In this document: one piece after another, positions 8,878 through 17,631 of the stretch
How the letters are laid out: each line of letters begins with the position of its first letter
How positions within the stretch are numbered: position 1 is the stretch's first letter
NCBI GenBank assembly: GCA_002360945.1
Contig: DERO01000006.1
Coordinates: 62,001-126,000 of the forward strand
Origin: Leclercia adecarboxylata
GTDB lineage: Bacteria; Pseudomonadota; Gammaproteobacteria; Enterobacterales; Enterobacteriaceae
Length of the DNA stretch: 64,000 nt
Direction of reading: 5' to 3'
Notes under the pieces: model-generated
The model's input: only the letters and a program-made list of their open reading frames with translations
Databases searched by the model: none
Told to the model about the DNA's origin: nothing
Position numbers and translations under genes: made by a program

Positions 8878-10953
8878 ATGGCATATGACAAAATCTATGA
8901 AATCCAGGCAGGGCAGAGTTACCCGCTGGGGGCGAATTACGATGACAAAGGGGTGAATTTTGCCCTCTTTTCGGCCTGCGCCGAACGCGTTGAGCTGTGT
9001 CTGTTTGACCCGAGTGGTAAATCTGAAATTGCCCGCCTGGAGTTACCGGAGTACACCGACGAAGTCTGGCACGGCTATGTCCCGGATCTGAAACCGGGCG
9101 CACTGTACGGCTACCGCGTGTATGGCCCTTACGATCCGGAAAACGGGCACCGTTTTAACCCGCATAAGCTGTTGATTGACCCCTATGCGAGGGCGCTGAC
9201 CGGGGAGCTTATCTGGAACCCCGCCCATTTTGGCTATGAACTGGGGCATGAGGATCTCGATCTCAGCTTTGATACCCGGGACAGCGCACCTTACACCCCG
9301 AAATGTCGGGTCATCGACCCACGGGTGTTCGACGGGCAGGACCCGCATCGCCCGGCGGTGCCGTGGTCCAGCACCATTCTGTATGAAACCCACGTGAAGG
9401 GCTTCACCCAGCTCAACCCGGCGATCCCGCCTGAACTGCGGGGCACCTTCGAGGGGATGGGGCATAAAGCCACGGTGGATTACATCAAAAGCCTCGGCGT
9501 CACCTCCGTTGAGCTGCTGCCGGTGCATGCGTTTCCGGACGATCAGCATCTGCTCGAGCGGGGGCTGAAAAACTTCTGGGGCTACAACACCCTGAACTTC
9601 TTCTCTCCGGCGTCGCGCTACGGCGGCCCGAACGGCATTCAGGGGTTCCGCGACATGGTGCGCGCCTTCCACGATGCCGGTATTGAGGTGATCCTCGACG
9701 TGGTCTATAACCACACCGCCGAGGGCAACGAACTGGGCCCAACGCTGTCGTTCAAGGGGATCGACAACTTCTCTTACTACCGCACCATTGCTGGCCAGCA
9801 TCGCTACTACGTGAACGACACCGGCACCGGCAATACGGTAAATACCTCCCACCCACGGGTGCTGCAGATGGTGATGGACTCGCTGCGCTACTGGGCGGAG
9901 TCGATGCATATCGACGGCTTCCGCTTTGACCTCGGCACCATCCTCGGGCGCGAGCCGGAAGGGTTCGACCCGCGCGGCGGCTTTTTCGATGCCATGATGC
10001 AGGATCCGCTTCTCTCACGGCTGAAACTGATCGGCGAGCCGTGGGATATCGGCCCCGGCGGCTATCAGGTGGGGGGCTTCCCGCCGGGCTGGGGCGAGTG
10101 GAACGATAAGTATCGCGACACCGTGCGGGAATACTGGCGTGGGGATAACGTTTCCACCGATTTTGCCGCGCGCCTGCTCGGCTCCGGGGATCTGTATGAC
10201 CAGCGCGGGCGTCGCCCGTGGGCCAGCATCAACTTTATTACCGCCCACGACGGTTTTACCCTCAACGATCTGGTCTCGTTCAATGAGAAGCACAACGAGG
10301 CCAACGGCGAGGATAACAACGATGGCCACAATGATAACCGGTCATCGAATTATGGCGTCGAAGGTCCGACCGACGATGAGCAGATCAACGCCCTGCGCGA
10401 ACAGCAGAAGCGTAACTTCCTCACCACGCTGCTCTTCTCCCACGGCACGCCGATGCTGCTGGCCGGGGATGAGTTTGGCCGCAGCCAGTTGGGTAATAAC
10501 AACGGCTACTGTCAGGACAGTGAGATCAGCTGGGTACACTGGGAGAATCTCCCTGAAAGCGCCGAGGCGCTGCGCAACTTTACCCGACATCTGATCAAGC
10601 TGCGTGCCAGCCAGCCGCTGCTGCACCGCGAGAGCTGGCGTGACGGGATGGAGATCACCTGGTTCAATGCCGGGGGTGGGCTACAGCTGCCAGAGCACTG
10701 GGACGAGGGCACCACGCTGGGGCTCCATCTCACCCGGGCCGATCTGCATGGGCAAAAGGGGATCTGGCAGGAGGTGCTGCTGCTGATCAACCCGTACGAA
10801 GGGGCGGTGCCGTTCCGTATCCCGGAGAGCGGTAAAGAGGGCTGGGTGCTGGAGCTGAGTACTGCCGGGGATGAGCATCTGGGGCAGGCGGTGATCCCGG
10901 ATACTGATTTTCCGCTGCCAGGCCGCAGTATCGTGCTGTTACGGCGGCCATAA
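8878..10953 (+). CDS. glgX: Glycogen debranching enzyme (GlgX/TreX-like isoamylase)
   Basis: The 691-residue protein has an N-terminal isoamylase domain (YPLGANYDDKGVNFALFSACAERVELCLFD) and a GH13 barrel: nucleophile Asp in IDGFRFDLGTI, acid Glu in LIGEPWDIGPGGYQVGGFPPGW, and TAHDGFTLNDLVSFNEKHN. It removes alpha-1,6 branches from limit glycogen, freeing linear chains for TreY. The open frame could begin 20 codons earlier inside treY, but ATG 8878 has GAGGGAGAG upstream and starts at the conserved N-terminus. It is slightly longer than E. coli GlgX (657). Finding it next to treZY rather than in a glg operon suggests a dedicated role in trehalose production (TreX). It converges on the next gene with 8 bases between. 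Confidence 0.92.
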   Translation: MAYDKIYEIQAGQSYPLGANYDDKGVNFALFSACAERVELCLFDPSGKSEIARLELPEYTDEVWHGYVPDLKPGALYGYRVYGPYDPENGHRFNPHKLLIDPYARALTGELIWNPAHFGYELGHEDLDLSFDTRDSAPYTPKCRVIDPRVFDGQDPHRPAVPWSSTILYETHVKGFTQLNPAIPPELRGTFEGMGHKATVDYIKSLGVTSVELLPVHAFPDDQHLLERGLKNFWGYNTLNFFSPASRYGGPNGIQGFRDMVRAFHDAGIEVILDVVYNHTAEGNELGPTLSFKGIDNFSYYRTIAGQHRYYVNDTGTGNTVNTSHPRVLQMVMDSLRYWAESMHIDGFRFDLGTILGREPEGFDPRGGFFDAMMQDPLLSRLKLIGEPWDIGPGGYQVGGFPPGWGEWNDKYRDTVREYWRGDNVSTDFAARLLGSGDLYDQRGRRPWASINFITAHDGFTLNDLVSFNEKHNEANGEDNNDGHNDNRSSNYGVEGPTDDEQINALREQQKRNFLTTLLFSHGTPMLLAGDEFGRSQLGNNNGYCQDSEISWVHWENLPESAEALRNFTRHLIKLRASQPLLHRESWRDGMEITWFNAGGGLQLPEHWDEGTTLGLHLTRADLHGQKGIWQEVLLLINPYEGAVPFRIPESGKEGWVLELSTAGDEHLGQAVIPDTDFPLPGRSIVLLRRP

Positions 10954-10961
10954 ACGCGGGG

Positions 10962-11252
10962 TTACTTGTTAGCCCGCGCTCTTTCCCACGGGCTGGTGGT
11001 CTCGTCGTCGGCCTTAGCCGGCGCGGGATCCTCCAGCGAGTCCAGGTACAGGGCTTCGACTTCGGCGCGGGCCCACGGGGTACGCCGCAAAAACTTGAGG
11101 CTGGATTTGACGCTGGGATCGCTGTTAAAGCAGTTAATTTTAATCAGCTTTCCCAGCTGCGCCCAGCCGTAGTACGCCACCAGGGCATTAATCTGCATCT
11201 CAAGCGTGACGCCATGCAAAGGATCTTTCGAAGGGTGTGCAGTCACAGGCAT
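10962..11252 (-). CDS. VF530-family (DUF2132) small protein
   Basis: The 96-residue product carries the near-invariant family sequence [58 protein letters not shown]530 proteins are small helical proteins proposed from structure to bind DNA; the cellular role is unknown. The C-terminal tail (about 70-96, [12 protein letters not shown]) is charged and probably disordered. ATG 11252 fits the conserved start, but its purine-rich AAAAGG touches the codon, so a TTG six codons earlier is possible. It is divergent from the metallophosphoesterase gene, and the longer open frame to 11354 overlaps that gene's start. Confidence 0.85.
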   Translation of the reverse strand: MPVTAHPSKDPLHGVTLEMQINALVAYYGWAQLGKLIKINCFNSDPSVKSSLKFLRRTPWARAEVEALYLDSLEDPAPAKADDETTSPWERARANK

Positions 11253-11352
11253 CCTTTTAATATCTGGCAAGGGGTTGAAAGCGGGGAAGGTTACAAGAAA
11301 AGCAGGGGGCCAGCAAGCGCTCTGGAGGGCTCCCGAACCCAAGGAAAACGCC

Positions 11353-12090
11353 ATGTTGATAGCCCAGGTTTCCGATATTCACGCCGCCCCTGACAATGAT
11401 CATCTGGCCCGCTTTGACCGGGTGCTCGGGTGGCTGGCACAGCTGCAACCGGATGTGCTGGTGCTGTCCGGGGATTTAACCGACGATGGCTGGCTTGAGG
11501 GGTATCAACAGATCGCCGCCCGCCTGCGTCAGCAACGTTATCCTTCCATCATACTGCCGGGTAATTCCGACGATCGCCATCTGATGCGTGCGGTGTGGGG
11601 AAAGGACACGTGGGCGAAGGACGCCTGGGAGGGCGCGCTGCATGTGGTTTATGAGGCTGGCGGTTTACGTCTGATGGGGCTCGATTCAACGGTAGAAGGA
11701 CAGGATTATGGCTCCGTGACGGACCATCTGGGCTGGCTGGAGAACCAGTTCAACCGGGCAGATGCAATGCCGTCGCTACTGTTCCTGCATCATCATGTCT
11801 TTGCCTCCGGCATACCGACGCTGGATGATACCCGATGCAGAGGGCTGGAACAGCTGGAGGAGGTCATCCAAAACGCAGCGAACAGACCGCTCGTCATTGT
11901 TTCCGGGCACGTACACAGACCGGTAGCAGGGATGTTTGCGGGCATTCCAGCGCATATTTGTGCCTCCGTCTGCCCGGCCAATCCGGTGTGGTTTGGCACT
12001 GACAGGGTTCCACCCGCTGAGGACGCGCCGGGGCTGATGATCCACCGTTACGTTATGGGGGCTCTGACCAGCCATCATGTGCGGGTTTGA
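11353..12090 (+). CDS. CpdA/GpdQ-like metallophosphoesterase
   Basis: The 245-residue cytoplasmic protein shows the complete calcineurin-like metal-site series: DIH (residue 8), GDLTDDG, GNSDD (in the GNHD position), LFLHHH and SGHVHR. In class III cyclic nucleotide phosphodiesterases these residues hold two metal ions and hydrolyse cAMP or glycerophosphodiesters. The substrate is unproven. ATG 11353 is chosen over an in-frame start at 11206 because AAGGAAAA precedes it and the conserved beta strand [10 protein letters not shown] begins there. E. coli CpdA is about 275 residues, so this is a short form. The next gene begins 70 bases later in the same direction. Confidence 0.85.
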   Translation: MLIAQVSDIHAAPDNDHLARFDRVLGWLAQLQPDVLVLSGDLTDDGWLEGYQQIAARLRQQRYPSIILPGNSDDRHLMRAVWGKDTWAKDAWEGALHVVYEAGGLRLMGLDSTVEGQDYGSVTDHLGWLENQFNRADAMPSLLFLHHHVFASGIPTLDDTRCRGLEQLEEVIQNAANRPLVIVSGHVHRPVAGMFAGIPAHICASVCPANPVWFGTDRVPPAEDAPGLMIHRYVMGALTSHHVRV

Positions 12091-12159
12091 GCGCGAACGG
12101 ATGTTTTTGAAACGCCGTTCCTATATACTCTCTCTCCCATTTCCGCAGCTATTGACCCG

Positions 12160-13416
12160 ATGAAAACGCATAATAAAAACCTTCGAGCCTTTCATTTCTC
12201 CGCTTTTCGCTCTCTGTTTACCGCCCGTTTTCTCACCGTACTGGGCAACGGTATTGCCCCTATTGCGCTGGCTTTTGCGGTGCTGGATATCGGGGGATCG
12301 GTCTCCGATCTCGGTATCGTTGTTGCCTCCCGGTCGATCTTCAACGTGCTGTTCCTGCTGCTGGGCGGGGTGTTAGCGGACCGCTATTCCCGCAGCCGGG
12401 TGTTGGTTTCGTCTTCCCTGGGGGCGGCCATTTCGCAGGCGATTGTGGCCTGGTCGGTGCTGGATGGTTCCGCCACGGTGATCGGACTGGCCTTGCTCGG
12501 TGCCCTGAATGGGGCCGCCGCCGGGATTGCCTTACCGGCCTCCTCAGCGCTGATCCCTCAGACGGTTCCCGCTCGAAATCTGCGTGAAGCCAACGCGTTT
12601 CTCCAGGCCGGTATTTACGGTGGGACGGTGATTGGCGCTTCGCTGGGGGGCATGCTGATTAGCGCCGTCGGGCCCGGCTGGGGGCTGGCCATTGATGCGC
12701 TGGGCTTCGCTGCCGCCGCGCCGCTCTATCATTTAATCCGCGTCTCGCCACGTGAAGCCGGTTCCACGCAAAGCAATATCCTGCAGGATCTGAAAGAGGG
12801 GTGGAAAGAGTTCGCCAGCCGGGCCTGGGTGTGGGCTATCGTCGTTCAGTTCACCATTATTAATGCCGCCTTCAGCGGCGTGATGATGGTGCTCGGGCCG
12901 GTAATTGCCGATGCCTCCTTTGGCCGTGCGCACTGGGGGATGATCATTGCGGCCCAGAGCCTGGGGCTGATCGTCGGTTCCTCCCTCGCGCTGCGCTGGC
13001 GCCCGCGCCGCGACCTCTTTATCGGGGTGCTGCTGGTGTCGTTTTGCGCGTTGCCCCCGTTCATGCTGAGCCAGCTTGCGGCCACCCCCTGGCTGATGGC
13101 CGCATTCTTTATCGCTGGCGTGACCTTTGGCCTGTTCGGTGTCGCCTGGGCCCAGTCGCTGCAAACCCATATCCCACAGGACACACTGGCCCGCGTTTAT
13201 GCCTATGACGCGGTGGGGTCCTTTGTCGCCATTCCCTTCGGCGAGCTTATCGCCGGCCCGCTGGCGATTCAGTACGGCGCCAGCAACGTGCTGCTGGTAT
13301 CCGCCGTTGCGGTGGTGATTGCCACGGTGGGGGCGAGCCTGGTGCCGGCAATTCGACGGCTCGAGAGTGGTTCTCAGATGACATCACACACTATTGCCCG
13401 GGAAAACAATCCGTAG
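12160..13416 (+). CDS. MFS transporter, DHA3/EntS-like
   Basis: This 418-residue integral membrane protein has about 12 hydrophobic segments and the MFS loop signature GGVLADRYSRSRVLV between segments 2 and 3. The overall pattern (RFLTVLGNGIAPIALAFAVLDIGGS at the start; ANAFLQAGIYGGTVIGASLGGML in the middle) resembles the DHA3 group that includes the enterobactin exporter EntS and macrolide exporters. It probably exports a small molecule by proton antiport; the substrate is unknown. No siderophore biosynthesis gene is adjacent. The frame ends in a TAG directly followed by a REP element. Confidence 0.87.
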   Translation: MKTHNKNLRAFHFSAFRSLFTARFLTVLGNGIAPIALAFAVLDIGGSVSDLGIVVASRSIFNVLFLLLGGVLADRYSRSRVLVSSSLGAAISQAIVAWSVLDGSATVIGLALLGALNGAAAGIALPASSALIPQTVPARNLREANAFLQAGIYGGTVIGASLGGMLISAVGPGWGLAIDALGFAAAAPLYHLIRVSPREAGSTQSNILQDLKEGWKEFASRAWVWAIVVQFTIINAAFSGVMMVLGPVIADASFGRAHWGMIIAAQSLGLIVGSSLALRWRPRRDLFIGVLLVSFCALPPFMLSQLAATPWLMAAFFIAGVTFGLFGVAWAQSLQTHIPQDTLARVYAYDAVGSFVAIPFGELIAGPLAIQYGASNVLLVSAVAVVIATVGASLVPAIRRLESGSQMTSHTIARENNP

Positions 13417-13446
13417 GCCGGGCAAGCGAAGCGCCCCCGGCACCGC
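13413..13446. repeat. REP-like element
   Basis: GCCGGG (13417-13422) pairs with CCCGGC (13436-13441) around a GCAAGCGAAGCGCC centre, a variant of the REP elements at 4366 and 59888. It overlaps the last codon of the MFS gene and marks the left edge of a gene remnant. Confidence 0.7.
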
Positions 13447-13653
13447 CAAATTGATCCCGATAGCGTTAGCGTAACCTGGGCCAGTTCAGCAGAACTGGCC
13501 CGAATACAGGAAGATCAGCTCCGCAATGGGCCCTCCAGTTACCAATCTGACAGCATGGTGACGGTGACTGATTTCCCGAACTTCACGATTCAGGGATATG
13601 ATTACGGCCCCGTTACGGAATGCACTGTTTTGCCTGCAAAGGGGAAGGGGTAG
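13447..13653 (+). pseudogene. Possible 3' remnant of an unrecognised gene
   Basis: The frame is open from the REP element to a TAG at 13651-13653 and reads as ordinary protein: IDPDSVSVTWASSAELARI, then YQSDSMVTVTDFPNFTIQGYD, ending TVLPAKGKG. There is no start codon at its 5' end; the first ATG is internal at 13556. It looks like the last 65 or so codons of a gene whose front is lost. A perfect 10-bp inverted repeat with a 4-base loop (GGGCCAGTTC/GAACTGGCCC, 13478-13501) lies within it. The family is not recognised, and a chance open frame is possible. Confidence 0.35.
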
Positions 13654-13738
13654 CGCTGACCGAAGATTTCGCTATGAGCGTGAAGCGGACATTTGCACGG
13701 TGCGATCTGGTTTAATAAACGAAGAAGTGAGTCATTCG

Positions 13739-14449
13739 ATGATGAATACGCAGATGATTTCCAGTCACGCTTTCCAGGTGCCGTTTCAGGGCAAATTGAT
13801 TTATGGAGAAAGCACATTCGGGCGCAATGGCCATGTGCTGATGCTTCATGGCGGCGGTAAGGATCGCACGGTGTTCTATAAATACCGTGCGCTTCTGGAT
13901 AGGTCAGGCATTGGAACGACGCTATTTGACTTTGTAGGCCACGGTGAGACGGGGGGAGACATGCACGAGTCCTCTCTTTTCAGCCGTACGGCACAGGCAG
14001 AGGCGGTAATTGCTTTTCAGGGGCTGGCTCTTACGGGTTGTATGGGCGTGAGTATGGGCGCCTATAACGCACTGCATCTGAGTAAAACGGTTCGGTTTCA
14101 ATCCCTCATTCTTATGGTTCCCGGTGTCTATTCCCCACCAGCCTACAGGGTGAAGTTTGGTCCGGAGTTTTCTGCCATCATTCGCCAGGACAGAAGCTGG
14201 GCGCAAACCGATGCCTGGGATATCGCTGCTGAATTTACCGGCAATATACTGATTATTGCCGCCGAAAATGACGCAATCATTCCCGCAGAAATACCGGAAA
14301 GACTGTTATCCTCAGCAACAGGCTGCCGCCAGAAGCAACTGCTTACCATTGCGGGCGCCGGGCATAATACTCTCTGGCAAAATGTAATGGTGTCAGACAG
14401 GCTCTACGAAGAGGTGCGTTCAGCTTTTGAGCGGTGTTTATCCCATTGA
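13739..14449 (+). CDS. Alpha/beta hydrolase (serine-hydrolase type), substrate unknown
   Basis: The 236-residue product shows the alpha/beta hydrolase fold pattern: VLMLHGGGKDRTVFYKYR (oxyanion loop), DFVGHGETGG, nucleophile elbow GVSMGAY (Ser), acid residue in NILIIAAENDAIIP, and catalytic His in IAGAGHNTLW. There is no signal peptide, so it should be cytoplasmic. The open frame extends to 13598, but ATG 13739 (or 13742) follows a GAAGAAGTGAG stretch and starts at the conserved region. The upstream 13598-13738 part overlaps the gene remnant in another frame. It converges on the GH43 gene. Related small hydrolases act on esters or lipids; no specific reaction can be given. Confidence 0.8.
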   Translation: MMNTQMISSHAFQVPFQGKLIYGESTFGRNGHVLMLHGGGKDRTVFYKYRALLDRSGIGTTLFDFVGHGETGGDMHESSLFSRTAQAEAVIAFQGLALTGCMGVSMGAYNALHLSKTVRFQSLILMVPGVYSPPAYRVKFGPEFSAIIRQDRSWAQTDAWDIAAEFTGNILIIAAENDAIIPAEIPERLLSSATGCRQKQLLTIAGAGHNTLWQNVMVSDRLYEEVRSAFERCLSH

Positions 14450-14483
14450 AAATACGGATTCGCCCATGGCACAGATGACTCTC

Positions 14484-15437
14484 TTAATGGTTTTCAGCAG
14501 GGGGCACGCCAAAATCGGGCATTCCCTCCTCATCCCAGCAAAAATATTTCAGCCGGGTATGCCGGACGTGAGCCGGGCCTTCTGATATACCGGTGTGGTT
14601 ACGCGAATGATAAACCAGCACATCCCGCCCGTTTTCGTCTGTAGTAAAGCAGCTGTGACCGGGACCATACTGTTCGTTTTTCTCATCGGTACTGAGAACC
14701 GCGTGGTCCAGTTTTATCCAGTTACTGAGCTGCAACGGGTCGGCATCCTTATTAATCCATAGCAGGCCCATACCATAATTCTCATCGGTCGCCGCCGCAG
14801 AGTAGGCGACAAACAGCCGATCTCCATGCGCCAGGGTAGTCGGCGCTTCATTCACGCCATTGACACCGTCGCCGCCTTTTTTCTCCCAGCAAAACTCCGG
14901 GTGACTGAGCATCAGCGGCTCGCCTTTCAGGGTCCAGGGATTACTCAGTTCCGCCAGGTAGAGACAGGTATTGCCGGCCACGTTTGGGTTTTGTTGCGCC
15001 CAGAGATACCAGTGTCTGCCCTGATGAAAACAGTAGGTACCGTCAAGGGAGAACGTGTCCAGCGGCGTCGCGATCTGGTGGGATTCCTGCCAGGTGCCTG
15101 TCATGGGATCGTTGCCGTCGCAGACCAGGATAAACATCCGGTGCTGGCACAAGCCATCAATCTGTTCGCGTGAGGGGGCGGCGCAGAAGTAAATGACCCA
15201 TACGCCATCAATCTGGTGCAGTTCCGGCGCCCAGATAAGTTCACGACAGGGGCCAGTGTCGGGTTTCCGCCAGACGGTGACGGGCTCAGCATCACGCAGA
15301 CCCATCAGCGTGTCTGCACAGCGTAGTTCCAGACTGTCATAATCCGGAACGGAGCCCGTAAAATACCACCGCTGCCCATGCCGCAGGATATGCGGATCGG
15401 CACGGTCTTCAATGAAAGGGTTTGGCCACACTTTCAT
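14484..15437 (-). CDS. Glycoside hydrolase family 43 enzyme
   Basis: The 317-residue protein fits the five-bladed propeller of GH43: the base Asp in FIEDRADPHILRHGQRWYFTGS, IWAPELHQIDGVWVIYFCA, the pKa-modulating Asp in TFSLDGTYCFHQGRHWYLWAQ, and the acid Glu in GVNEAPTTL. GH43 enzymes are beta-xylosidases or alpha-L-arabinofuranosidases. It has no signal peptide, so it would cleave imported oligosaccharides. ATG 15437 is preferred over 15452 because GAGAGGAGT stands just before it. No transporter or other pentose gene is adjacent, so its supply route is unclear. Confidence 0.88.
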   Translation of the reverse strand: MKVWPNPFIEDRADPHILRHGQRWYFTGSVPDYDSLELRCADTLMGLRDAEPVTVWRKPDTGPCRELIWAPELHQIDGVWVIYFCAAPSREQIDGLCQHRMFILVCDGNDPMTGTWQESHQIATPLDTFSLDGTYCFHQGRHWYLWAQQNPNVAGNTCLYLAELSNPWTLKGEPLMLSHPEFCWEKKGGDGVNGVNEAPTTLAHGDRLFVAYSAAATDENYGMGLLWINKDADPLQLSNWIKLDHAVLSTDEKNEQYGPGHSCFTTDENGRDVLVYHSRNHTGISEGPAHVRHTRLKYFCWDEEGMPDFGVPPAENH

Positions 15438-15542
15438 GAATACTCCTCTCAACGTGCAGCGGTCTTTGCGTGCTACTGAAAGTATGAAAGAGGGCCAGTG
15501 TTACCGCAAACGACCATTACCGGGGTGCAGGCCGGGCAAAAA

Positions 15543-16883
15543 CTACGACCCCCAGCGGGTTCTCAGATACCGCACCGCCTCCTGCGCCTGGGGTTGATTG
15601 AGGTTGTTCTCGCGGAACAGGATCGTGCCGTCGATATGCGGCTCGGATTCGTTCAGATCCAGCTGCTTTTTCAGCTCCGGCACGCCGCCTTGCACCGTCC
15701 AGTCGGGCTCTTTGCTCGAGGGTTCTCCCACCTTATACAGCGCGACGCCAATATAGAGCCGGGTATGGGTTGGTTTCACCACGCCAGCCCACCATTTTGC
15801 CAGCACGTCATAGCGCGCCGCATCGCGGGAAAACGGCCAGTAAATCTGCGGGGCGATATAGTCCAGCAAGCCCTGCTGCACCCAGCGGCGGGTATCGGCA
15901 AAGGACTCGTCGTAGGCCGCAGCGCCCCGGGTGTCGGATCCGGCCGGATCGTGGGAGCGGTTACGCCAGACGCCTGCCGGGCTGACGCCAAACTCGACGT
16001 TGGGGTTAATCTGTTTGATGGTGCGCGACACCTGGGCAATCAGTTGCTGGGTGTTATCGCGTCGCCAGTCGGCTTTCGAGTCAAAGCCCTGACCATACTG
16101 GCGGTAAGTTTGGCTGTCGTTTAGCGTCGAGCCGGCGGATTCGGCATAGAAGTAGTCATCGAACTGCACGCCATCTACCGGATAGCGCGACACCACCTCG
16201 GCCACGATGCTGGTGATCCATTCCCGGGCTTCCGGAATACCGGGGTCGAGAACATAGCGATCGCCTGCGGTGCGGATCCACTCCCGATGGAGAACAAACA
16301 CGCTCGGCGGATTGAGCGACAGGGTGCGGTTCAGCTCCGCGACCGTACCGGGTTTGGTATTGGTGGATACACGATAAGGGTTAAACCAGGCATGAACTTT
16401 CATCCCGCGCTTGTGCGCTTCATCGAGCATGAACTGCAGCGGGTCGTAGCCGGGATCTTCTCCGATTTTGCCGGTCAGCATATCGGACCACGGCAGTATT
16501 TTAGATGGCCACAGGGCGGTGCCGTCCGGTTTGACCTGGAAGAACACAGTATTGATCCCGAGGCTTTTCAGGTTATCCAGCTTATCAGTCAGGGCCTTTT
16601 GCTGCATGGCGATGCGCGATGGAGCAGGGCGACCGTTCACTGACTCCAGCGGCGGCCAGTCGAGACGAGACACGGTCGTCAGCCAGACGCCGCGCACCGG
16701 TTCATGACGCGTATTTTTATCCGGCAGCGGATGTTTAGCCACCGGCGGTAGCGGGGTGACCAGCGATTTTGGCGGCGTTGAACTGCAACTGACCAGCAAT
16801 AACGCCCAGGCGATCAGGGTGCCTGAGCGTTTAAGGTGAGTGGCAAGCTGAGAGTGACGTGAGCTGGCGATGATAGACTCCAT
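15543..16883 (-). CDS. digH: Divisome-localised glycosyl hydrolase DigH (YddW), outer-membrane lipoprotein
   Basis: The 446-residue product matches E. coli DigH along its length (RGVWLTTVSRLDWPP, NTVFFQVKPDGTALWPSKILPW, KVHAWFNPYRVS, DGVQFDDYFY, DYIAPQIYWPFSR, and a C-terminal RWGS). A lipoprotein signal ends in the lipobox LVSC with Cys33. The GHL10 domain covers about 60-380. DigH cleaves denuded peptidoglycan glycan strands at the division septum. In E. coli yddW lies in the terminus region near hipBA, tam and yneE, which also occur in this window, so part of the terminus gene content is shared. It is transcribed away from the DHFR-like gene's 3' end. Confidence 0.95.
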   Translation of the reverse strand: MESIIASSRHSQLATHLKRSGTLIAWALLLVSCSSTPPKSLVTPLPPVAKHPLPDKNTRHEPVRGVWLTTVSRLDWPPLESVNGRPAPSRIAMQQKALTDKLDNLKSLGINTVFFQVKPDGTALWPSKILPWSDMLTGKIGEDPGYDPLQFMLDEAHKRGMKVHAWFNPYRVSTNTKPGTVAELNRTLSLNPPSVFVLHREWIRTAGDRYVLDPGIPEAREWITSIVAEVVSRYPVDGVQFDDYFYAESAGSTLNDSQTYRQYGQGFDSKADWRRDNTQQLIAQVSRTIKQINPNVEFGVSPAGVWRNRSHDPAGSDTRGAAAYDESFADTRRWVQQGLLDYIAPQIYWPFSRDAARYDVLAKWWAGVVKPTHTRLYIGVALYKVGEPSSKEPDWTVQGGVPELKKQLDLNESEPHIDGTILFRENNLNQPQAQEAVRYLRTRWGS

Positions 16884-16958
16884 TTCTATAGTGTGTCGCC
16901 GGGAACATTTATTTTCGTTCTATTCGGGGGTAAGTCAATTCTTAACGATCATGGCGAT

Positions 16959-17495
16959 TTATGACTGCACCCGATAATGCGACTGCACCAGACCCGAAGG
17001 GAAGCTGCGGCTTGATAACAGCGTTAAATCGATATCCTGGGGCAGGGATCCGAACAGCGGTTTTCCCGAACCGAGCAGGACCGGAACGGTAGTGATAACG
17101 ATTTCGGCGACCAGCCCTTCGCGCAGAAACGACTGTATCACCTGCCCGCCATCAATATAGACGCGCTGTACGTTCTGCGCCGCCAGGTCGTTAAGCACTT
17201 CTTTTGGCGGCCGGCGGGAGAACTGCACTTTGCCCTCCAGTGCCTCGGGCACCGGGGTATCGGCCAGCTGTCGGGAGAGCACCATCACGGGTCGGTCATA
17301 AGGCCATTCGTCAAAGGTCAGCACCTTCTCGTAGCTCCCTCGTCCCATAACGATCCTCTCTTTGTCCGCGATGAACGCCGCATAGCCATGATCTTCTGCC
17401 GGATCGTCGCGCTGCAACAGCCAGCTGATATCGCCATCCTGTCGGGCGATGTAACCATCAAGACTGACCGCGATAAAAACATGTGTGGTGACCAT
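16959..17495 (-). CDS. Dihydrofolate reductase-family (RibD C-terminal-like) reductase
   Basis: The 178-residue protein has the DHFR/RibD fold markers VFIAVSLDGYIARQDGDISWL at the N-terminus, VMGRGSYEKVL (cofactor loop), VQRVYIDGGQVIQSFLREGLVAEIVITTVPVLLGSGKPLF at the C-terminus. Such proteins bind NADPH and reduce pterin, flavin-precursor or unknown substrates; this subgroup is uncharacterised. The open frame continues 70 codons upstream, but ATG 17495 matches the conserved first strand and has GGAG upstream. It is divergent from the PQQ dehydrogenase, with 136 bases of shared promoter region. Confidence 0.88.
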   Translation of the reverse strand: MVTTHVFIAVSLDGYIARQDGDISWLLQRDDPAEDHGYAAFIADKERIVMGRGSYEKVLTFDEWPYDRPVMVLSRQLADTPVPEALEGKVQFSRRPPKEVLNDLAAQNVQRVYIDGGQVIQSFLREGLVAEIVITTVPVLLGSGKPLFGSLPQDIDLTLLSSRSFPSGLVQSHYRVQS

Positions 17496-17631
17496 CAGGT
17501 GCTCCGTATTCAGATTGCAGCCGGGAAGTTTAGCAGCAGAGTCATTAAATCGCGTCATCCCGACTTTCTTAGTACGCCTTGCCATCGATTGCTTACACTT
17601 TATTGACGTGAGTTTACAAAAGAGGTGGGCA

